This document shows positions 57,401 through 64,000 of a DNA stretch of 64,000 bases, in pieces. Origin of the DNA: Coenobita brevimanus (taxonomy: Eukaryota; Arthropoda; Malacostraca; Decapoda; Coenobitidae); contig CM064653.1 of NCBI GenBank assembly GCA_032717465.1, forward strand, positions 32,143,809 through 32,207,808. The letters run 5' to 3'. The notes below the pieces were generated by a model, which worked only from the letters and a program-made list of their open reading frames with translations, was not told where the DNA came from and made no database searches. Position 1 is the first letter of the stretch, and every line of letters starts with the position of its first letter. The position numbers and the translations under genes are program-made.

Positions 57401-57440
57401 TTTTTTTTTTTTTTTTTTTTTTTGGAAAAAGGAGTGTAGT
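54405..57440 (-). mobile_element. Jockey-like LINE copy J2, nearly full-length
   Basis: Minus strand. The A tail is the T run at 54405-54424; the protein start lies near 57396 (MATQHSASESHGG), preceded on the coding strand by an A run (57400-57423). 5' untranslated sequence may extend to about 57660. Longest copy of this family here. Confidence 0.85.
54440..57396 (-). pseudogene. Jockey-like endonuclease/reverse transcriptase (J2), few breaks
   Basis: Coding order: MATQHSASESHGGIINAP, LLLHFCNIRGLSSNF, HLLFLTETQLSEATDNKPFS, FKAKGGCCVYICND with a stop near 57073; EISILGDFNVHHHLWLSSPF (56870) and LITTLSSLTCPIAPVRPVDP; RT with MAYGPDGVPPVVLKNCASVL (about 55980), ALIQPVPKKGDHSQPSNYRP, YGFRQGRSTGDLL, LDISKAFDRVWHKSLISKLS, GVPQGSVLSS, a frameshift near 55390, then LFINDLPSCTANPIHLFADD, TRDEAMAHLMSDLACISDWG and NMLGVSFTRDLSWKDHN. 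The ending is frameshifted near 54900 but keeps the C-terminal text seen cleanly in J4. The endonuclease, GDFN and FADD landmarks are all present. Confidence 0.87.
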
Positions 57441-57664
57441 GTGTACTGTACATGTAGTTTGGTGTAGATAGTTAGAGAAACTTGTATTGGAGAGCATGCT
57501 GACCTACTTTCTGTGTTACTGAGACACTCAAGTTCAGCAAAGGGGGATGGTCTGGAACTAGTCCGAGGGCTGTTGAAACGGGAGCTCCAGTTCTCCCTGT
57601 CATCAACTTTCCATCTACCTTGGGAGTACTGGCCTGCTCGACTGGTGCTACAGTCTACTCCTCC

Positions 57665-57963
57665 TGTCTAGCAGCAAACTCTCATCCCTTTTCTGTCCAA
57701 CTCTCTAATGCAAGAATTAACCGCTACTCTCAATCCGTCATGTAGGCAACAGGTCAACTCTGGAACTGTCTTCCTCTGTATTCCCTACTGTCTGTGACCT
57801 CCAGTCTTTCAAACGCACTGTGTCCAGGCATCTCGAAATGACCGAATCTTGAATTTGGTTCTTTGTTATCTTTTTTTTTTTTTTTTTTTTCCTTGGAGGG
57901 AAAAACTTTGTGGGCTTCTATCCTTTGGTCACTTCTTCCTCGCATTAAAAAAAAAAAAAAAAA
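57665..57963 (+). mobile_element. Jockey-like LINE 3' fragment (J3)
   Basis: Begins GTCTAGCAGCAAACTCTCAT, passes through TCTTTCAAACGCACTGTGTC and ends TTCTTCCTCGCATT plus an A tail (57946-57963). A T run lies at 57870-57890. It lies between J2 and J4 in the opposite orientation. Confidence 0.88.
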
Positions 57964-58149
57964 GTCATTGGATTATTTTTACTCCCGTGTCGAACTGCCA
58001 GACGTAATAATGGCTAGAATAATCATAACCATTAGGAATGATCTTTTTAAAATATGTAATTGTATGATTTACGATCGTAGACTTATTACTCATACCAAGG
58101 TCTAGTAGAGTATCTCACTGGACCTTGACTCATACGACAATTCTTCACA

Positions 58150-58914
58150 TCGCCACATTGAATTACTTTATTTTTTTTTATTTTTTATGCGAGAAAGAAG
58201 GAACTAAAGGCCATGAGCCTGCAATAACAGTTCCCTCCAAGAGAAAAACAAATACAAGAGGGAGCCAAATTCAAGATCCATTCATTTCGAGATGCACTGC
58301 ATTTGAAAGACTGGAGATCATAGGAAGCAGGAAATACAGACAGAGGGAGACAGTTCCAGAGTTGACCTGTTGCATAAATGAAGGACTGGGAGTAACGGTT
58401 AACTCTTGCATTAGATAGTTGGACAGAAAAGGGATGAGAGTTTGCTGCTAGACGGGTGCTACGCAACCGCTGTAGAGGTGGAGGAATGCATGCAGACAGT
58501 TCAGAGGAGCAGTGACCATTAAAGTAGCGATAGAAAAGAGATAAAGATGCAACAGTGCGGCAAAGAGACAGAGGTTGAAGTGAGTCAGTAAGAGGAGGAG
58601 AGTTAATGAGACGAAAAGCCTTTGGCTCCACCCTATGGAGAAGAGCTGCATGTGGGGAGCCTCCCCACACATGAGAGTTGTAGTCTACACAGGGGCGGAT
58701 AAAACCCCTGTATAGAGTCAACAATTGTGCAGGGGTAAAGAAAAAACGGTGTCGGCTTAGCACACCCAATCTCTTGGAAGCAGATTTTACAAGAGATGTA
58801 ATATGATCTTTCCAAGATAAGTCCCGAGTAAATGAAACCCCAAGCATGTTCAAGGATGAAGCAGGATTAAGCTGAATATTATTAAACATTAGTGGGTATA
58901 CCTGTGGAAGATTT
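58150..58914 (-). mobile_element. Jockey-like LINE 3' part (J4), 5'-truncated
   Basis: Poly-A tail as a T-rich run at 58154-58187. The open frame 58889-58185 encodes the RT C-terminus: MLGVSFTRDLSWKDHITSLV, SKRLGVLSRHRFFFTPAQLL, LTLYRGFIRPCVDYNSHVWG, AFRLINSPPLTDSLQPLSLC, ELSACIPPPLQRLRSTRLAA and NCLPLSVFPASYDLQSFKCS. This 234-codon stretch is unbroken and is the cleanest view of the family's C-terminus. Truncation at 58914 falls within TCTTCCACAGGTATACCCAC. Confidence 0.88.
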
Positions 58915-59590
58915 TTGGTTTATTGAACATTGAAGCTGGTCAAATGTACATATTAAGGCCTGACCGTTATTCATTATTATCATCATTTTTTGCACTGACA
59001 GTTCATGTATTACCTGAAATTTAAAACTTATAAATATGAACCCATAATACTGGAGACACGCATGCACATTAACGGGACACTTTTCATTCACGTATGTAAT
59101 TTTTTTCGTTGACGGGTATTATAGTGGCTTGAGTGGTATATGGTCTCACCAGATCTAATAAGATATATAACATTCACGATAGTTAAATTATTGTTTCGGG
59201 TCCAGGACAGAGTTAGGCTCCCCAGGTAAGTAGCAGACGAACTTTAATCTCCCATTAAGTGTACACCACAATGGGATCGCTATAATGACTTAGCTATTGC
59301 CTTTTTTATTAATTTTACTTTACTCAGACTTTCCCAGCGCGAACCGGTATGTGCTTAATGATCTGCATGCAGGTATAATAATAATTAGAAAAAAAATAAA
59401 CGTAATTTCGTTCTCTTCAGGAAATGGCGAAAATAAGAATAGCAGTAGATCATAATGTCAACAAATCGTATAGACTGAGTATATAATTTTTAAATCAACA
59501 TGGACAGATTTAAGAGAATGAGCATGCCCATGAAATGGAAATGATTAAGATAAACGTCCAGTTATTTTTTATTATAGCGACGTTCGGCAT
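58915..59590. other. Non-coding, AT-rich
   Basis: No gene, repeat family or microsatellite that I can name. Confidence 0.5.
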
Positions 59591-59594
59591 TTGC

Positions 59595-60050
59595 AGAGGG
59601 GCGATTCTGTCACCCAAAGGGACCCAAAATGGAGCTGCCATGTGTATTTACAGGTGAAAAGTACAGCATCTCAAATCTAATGTATGCAGATGATGCACTG
59701 CTTGCTGATAGTAAGCAAGAGCTTTGCAGAGTGGTACAGAGTTTTGTTGATGTCTGTGAGCGTCACACTATGAAAGTACCTGGAGATAAGAGTAGAGTGA
59801 TTGTGGTGGAGGAAGATTGACTCTCAGTTTCATGATCTACTGACTGCAGGGAGACCTGAACTGGTGAGAAAATTTAAGTACTTGGGTACAGTGACAAGGA
59901 TAAATCTGCAAAGGATGTGGGAAGTAGTGTGGCACACGGAAGGAATGTGACTGGAGGTGTGAAGGTCCTAATACAAAACAGGTGTGAGTGTGGCAGCTGA
60001 AAAAGAACTGTATGGAGGAACTTACACTTTCCACAGTAATATGTCATACT
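59595..60050 (+). pseudogene. RTE-like reverse transcriptase fragment, third family
   Basis: 59629-59820 encodes YSISNLMYADDALLADSKQE (motif C YADD near 59683) and VCERHTMKVPGDKSRVIVVE. A second frame then gives LVRKFKYLGTV, the landmark after motif C, and GVKVLIQNRCECGS-like text. Similar in plan to families A and B but clearly diverged from both. Only the palm end remains. Confidence 0.75.
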
Positions 60051-60156
60051 TTGATGTGGCATGAAAACGAAAGTCGGGAGTTAGATCAGTGGAAATAGGG
60101 TTATTGATAAATGTGTGAAGAGTGAGGAATGTGACTGTGAACATATAATAGCATTA

Positions 60157-60514
60157 TGTCCTCGTCCCACACTGCCACAGGCTCCAACAACAGTAGTTCA
60201 GTATAGGAAGGATATCGCTCAGTGAATCGTTCTTCGTAGGGTCAGCCTTACAATGTACAAGAGATCAATTCAGGCGTCGTAATAACACAGGCTTTTCACG
60301 ATCGTTGTCTATTTTCCAAGTAAATACACTGACTGCTTCACAACTCCAGAGCTACACTAACTTCATAAGGCCACAAGAAAACTAAACTGACTGAAACATC
60401 TCTATTCTCTCCCTCATCCCTTGAAAACCTTGCTCGAAACTCAAATGTTCTGGGACATGCTCTTAGCAACAACAGTTTTCTACGACGGAGACATCCAAAA
60501 TATACCAGAGCTTC
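60157..60514 (-). repeat. Third gypsy LTR, truncated
   Basis: Starts TGTCCTCGTCCCACACTGCC, then CAGTATAGGAAGGATATCGC and GGTCAGCCTTACAATGTACA, matching G1 and G2 LTRs. It stops at about 60514 where an RTE-like LINE begins. No internal gypsy sequence is attached. Confidence 0.82.
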
Positions 60515-62425
60515 CTTACTTCCTCAAGCAACTCACCATTCAAAACTATATTCATCCCCCTACCATCTACCAACCTCGTACACTTCATCACTTTACTCTT
60601 ATTCTCATTTACTTTCAATTTCCTCCTTTCACACACCCTTCCACACTCCTCTATCACCTGTCTCAATCTCTCCTCTGAATCAGTCACCAGTGCAGTGTCA
60701 TCTGCAAACAGCAGCTGCTTCAGATTCCACTCTCCACCATCAACATTCACCAGACTCAGACCTCCACCTAAAACTCTTGCATTCACCTCCATTACAACAC
60801 CATCCATATAAATATTAAACAACCAAGGCGACATCACACATCCCTGTCGCAGTCCCACTCTCACAGGAAACCAATCACTCGCAGCATTTCCCACTCTTAC
60901 ACACGCTCAACTATTTACATAAAAACTCTTCACCCCTTTTAGTAACTTACCATCAAGTCCATACAATCTTAAAACAGTCCACTAAGCCTCCTTATCAGTT
61001 CTATCATACATTTTCTCTAAATCCTTGAATGCCCAAAACACATCCTTGCCTTTCGCTAAATACTTTTCACACACTTGTCTCACAGCAAACACCTGATCCA
61101 TGCATCCTTTCCCTCTCCTAAAGCCACACTGCTCATCACCAATCACTCCCTCTGTACCCTTTCTAACTCTCATAATTAACACTCTACCATACATCTTACC
61201 TACAACACTCAAGAGAGTTATACCCCTAAAGCTAGTACATTCATACTTATCACCCTTTCCTTTATACAACGGGACCACACAAGCACTTGCCTAGTCATTT
61301 GGCACCATACCTTTCACAAAGCACATTTTCAACAATCTTACTAACAAGTCAGCAATAGTCATTCCACTACCCTTCAGGCATTCCACAGCACACCCATCCA
61401 TACCTGCAGCTTTCCTTGTTCTCATCTCCTCTACTGCCTTCTCCACTTCCTCCTTCGTGATCAAAGAATCATTCAACTCTCCCAACACATATATTCCTTG
61501 CACCCTTCCATCCACCACAATCTCAGCCACCCTTGCCATCTGTACATTCAACAATCTTTCAAAATACTCTGCCAATCTCTTCCTTACTGCATCCATCTCA
61601 GTTAATATCCTTCCATCCTCTGCTTTTACTCACTCTTCCTTCCCAGACTCTCCGTGTCGCACCCTTTTCACCTCCTTCAGAACATTTTCTTATTCTATTG
61701 AAAGTTGTCAGTCAGCCGCCTACCCCACCTCTCATCTGCTGCCACTTTAGCATCACACACAGCCCTTCTCGCCCTATTCCTCTTTTCCTTATACCTCTCA
61801 TATGACACCTCATCCTTCCTTTGCAGGCACACTTCATATGCACGTCTCTTCTCAGCCACAGCCATACTTACTTCCTCGCACCACCATTCACTTTCTTTTC
61901 TTACACCACCACCCACACGTCTCACACCACACACCTCTTCTGCATGCCCCACCACAGCACTTAAACAACTGCCATTCCTCCTCCACACTGCCATTTTCCT
62001 GATCTTTCACTGCGTTCCACTCATCTTTCAATTTCTCCTGATACTCTATCATTTTCTCTCTTTTATCCAACTCACTCACTTTCAAAACCTCCCTGCCACA
62101 CCCAACCCTCCTAGCACTCACCCATCTCTTACCTACTCTTAACTTTCTCTCCACCAGGTTGTGGTCAGACATACCTCCACCCTCCCCTGTCAGAACTCTC
62201 ACATCCAACAATCTTCCTATTACATTCCTGGACACAACCACATACTCCATCAAAGCTCTATCCACAACCCTTCCACCCTTCTGTCTCACACATGTATACT
62301 TATAAATATCTTTCTTCTCAGACAGTGTATTTCCAGTCACCATCTCTCGCTCAACGCACATCCCTGTCATTCGTTCCCAATTTGCATTTCTTCCAGGCAC
62401 ACCATGCATACCGATTACACCTTCA
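60515..62425 (-). pseudogene. RTE-like endonuclease-RT (family A, second copy), broken
   Basis: Endonuclease part: VIGMHGVPGRNANWERMTG, DIYKYTCVRQKGGRVVDRAL and GEGGGMSDHNLVERKLRVGK (62425-62120). Linker VAADERWGRRLTDNFQ. RT: MRTRKAAGMDGCAVECLKGS, VPLYKGKGDKYECTSFRGIT, IGDEQCGFRRGKGCMDQVFA, FKDLEKMYDRTDKEA (motif A changed), VGLRQGCVMSPWLFNIYMDG, LLFADDTALVTDSEERLRQV and MNIVLNGELLEEV. Breaks near 61940, 61690, 61600, 61285 and 60910. Motif C here is FADD, while the copy at 14244 has FVDD. Confidence 0.87.
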
Positions 62426-62430
62426 AATAA
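60515..62430 (-). mobile_element. RTE-like LINE (family A) copy, truncated at both ends
   Basis: Near-identical in wording to 14826-16549 but with frameshifts, extending further 5' into the endonuclease and lacking the last 190 or so codons. Loss of the 3' end is unusual for a LINE and coincides with the cut in the gypsy LTR, so a deletion after insertion is likely. Confidence 0.85.
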
Positions 62431-62436
62431 AAAAAA

Positions 62437-64000
62437 TTTAAAGCATCATTCCTATCACAACCTTCTTTCTGATTGTCATTATGGGTTCCGTCAGGGACGC
62501 TCCACTGGCGATCTTCTCACCTACCTTTCAGACTCCTGGTCATCCTCCTTTCGGGATTTTGGTGAAAGCTTTTCCATTGCGCTTGACATCTCAAAGGGTT
62601 TCGATCGAGTCTGGCATAAATCTTTAATTTCCAAACTGCCCTTTTATGGTTTCTATCCTTCTATCTGTGCCTTCATCTCTAGCCTCCTTTCTGGTCGTTC
62701 TATAGCCGTTGTTGTTGACGACCATCATTCTTCTCCTAGATCTATTAACAGTGGTGTTCCTCAGGGATCTCTCCTGTCACCAACTCTCTTCCTTTTATTC
62801 ATCAGTGACCTTCTAAGCTGTACATCTAACCCTATTCACTCATACACTGATGACTCCACCCTTCACCTTTCCATTCTGTTTCTGCAACATCCATCTCAGC
62901 AGTTACTTCAGCAAACAAGGGATGAGGCTATGGCACACCTAATGTATCTTGTTTTTAATGCATCAAAGACTCAGTTTTTACACCTATCAACCCGACAAAA
63001 TCTTCCGCAGGTATATCCACTAATGTTTAATAATATTCACCTTAACCCGTCACGTCCCGAGGTTTTCCGCACCTCCAACATCCCCCAGTCCCGAGGTATT
63101 TTCAAAAAAATTTTTTTTGGCTAAAACCTTCGCTTTTGGTGAGAAACATCGAAAATTCATAGAGAAATCGCTCACCTGAGGTTTAAAATACCCAATCCAG
63201 GTAGGAGTTCCTCCTTACCTGACTGGGTTTTCTTACATGCTGGCACCAAAGAAAATGAGTTCTATGGGAGGGTAACTATTTTATCCACTCATAAACGGTA
63301 TTTATTTATTTACTTGGTACGAATGCATATGTAATATGAGAGTATATTGGTTTTCAAGCAGTAATAAAGGCATTATAAGCATTGTTTCACTCACTAACTA
63401 ATCACCATTCTTGACCTTTTTTTGCCACATTACCTGATCGTTATTTCTGGCTGTTTCTTCTAATGCTATGTAAACATTGTCCTCCACATTGTCATCGATT
63501 GGGGAATCACTCTGGCCCTGAATATCTTTACTAGCCAGGTCACTGGTAACAGGTCCTTTGCTAAGACAATGGCATGAGGGGGGGGAGGGGGGAGGTTATG
63601 CAGTGTAAGGCATTGTCCCCGCTTGGCATCTTGTAGAGGAATAGAGGAAGGTGTCCCATGTATACATACAAAAAATCACGCGCGAAAATTGAAAATTGTG
63701 CAAATTAGGGACCTTGCAATTGCACGACGTACTGGTACGTCGCCGGGACTGGCAAATGCAAATCGTTGCAACGTACCCATACGTCGACGGGACGGGGCGG
63801 GTTAATCCTGCATCATCCTTGAACATGCTTGGGGTTTCTTTTACTCGGGACTCATCATGGAAAGATCATATTACATCTCTTGTAAAATCTGCTTCCATGA
63901 GATTAAGTGTGCTAAGCCAACTCCGTTCCTTCTTTACCCCTGCACAATTGTTGACTCTCTACAGGGGTTTTATCCGCCCCTGTGTGGAGTACAACTCTCA
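62437..64000 (+). mobile_element. Jockey-like LINE copy J5, split by a piggyBac derivative, runs off the window
   Basis: RT text resumes from CATCATTCCTATCACAACCT (equivalent to 41522 in J1). It shows YGFRQGRSTGDLLTYLSD, LDISKGFDRVWHKSLISKLP, INSGVPQGSLLSPTLFLLFI and DDSTLHLSI with a changed residue before DD. A small deletion removes the SDLACISDWG segment near 62944. The copy is interrupted at 63042-63805 and continues NPASSLNMLGVSFTRDSS to the window end. Confidence 0.87.
63046..63801 (-). mobile_element. 756-bp internally deleted piggyBac derivative
   Basis: TTAA flanks at 63042-63045 and 63802-63805. Ends are CCCGTCACGTCCCG and, reversed, CCCGCCCCGTCCCG. Read on the minus strand, its first 380 or so bases follow the left part of the element at 5103 (for example GGGACACCTTCCTCT, then a degraded transposase start with SDSPIDDN against SESPVDDD). 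It then jumps to the right part (TTTGAAAACCAATATA, compare 7934-7949). About 2.4 kb of transposase is missing. It would need transposase from another copy. Confidence 0.9.

Noticed and set aside
1..64000. CRISPR arrays, bacterial operons, riboswitches or phage genes
   Set aside because: No regularly spaced repeats with unique spacers and no prokaryotic gene organisation; all coding content is eukaryotic mobile-element derived.

Overview
This is repeat-dense animal DNA. I recognise no intact host gene, no tRNA or rRNA gene, no CRISPR array and no bacterial operon structure. The mix of a piggyBac-type DNA transposon, Ty3/gypsy LTR elements, an R2-clade element with a restriction-like endonuclease, RTE-like, CR1/L2-like and Jockey-like LINEs, tRNA-headed SINEs and very long CA, AT and TATC microsatellites suggests an arthropod. 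A decapod crustacean is my best guess; this is inference from the element mix, not from a host gene.

Layout. Bases 1-5100 hold microsatellites and three dispersed repeat families. Bases 5103-8246 are a nearly complete piggyBac-like transposon whose single transposase frame carries four nonsense codons. Bases 8840-11030 are a 5'-truncated R2-like element (minus strand), abutting a 655-bp MITE with perfect 13-bp inverted ends. Bases 12843-20134 are a Ty3/gypsy element (minus strand) with both LTRs, a tRNA-Leu-type primer site and a polypurine tract. It has lost protease, reverse transcriptase and RNase H but keeps a gag-like coiled coil and an integrase. Its 3' LTR is split by two RTE-like LINE insertions, one with a 767-residue open frame.

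Bases 20150-33400 are mostly non-coding: microsatellites, a 421-bp MITE, a tRNA-derived SINE, a GC-rich block with a degenerate repeat that reads as VTATSRT, and a 100-bp element apparently made of only the two ends of an RTE-like LINE. Bases 33410-39780 are a longer but decayed copy of the same gypsy family, with gag, protease/RT, RNase H and integrase remnants.

Bases 39781-64000 are a LINE graveyard. Jockey-like copies lie at 39781, 45979, 54405, 57665, 58150 and 62440. CR1/L2-like copies lie at 42085 and 46440. The second CR1-like copy was hit by a hAT-type MITE (8-bp target duplication) and by a full-length RTE-like LINE (7-bp duplication). The last Jockey-like copy is split by a 756-bp piggyBac derivative (TTAA duplication), which is an internally deleted relative of the piggyBac element at 5103.

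Functionally the window is a stratified record of transposition. The autonomous/non-autonomous pairs (piggyBac and its deletion form; gypsy and its gag-integrase form; RTE LINE and its ends-only form) are the most informative content.
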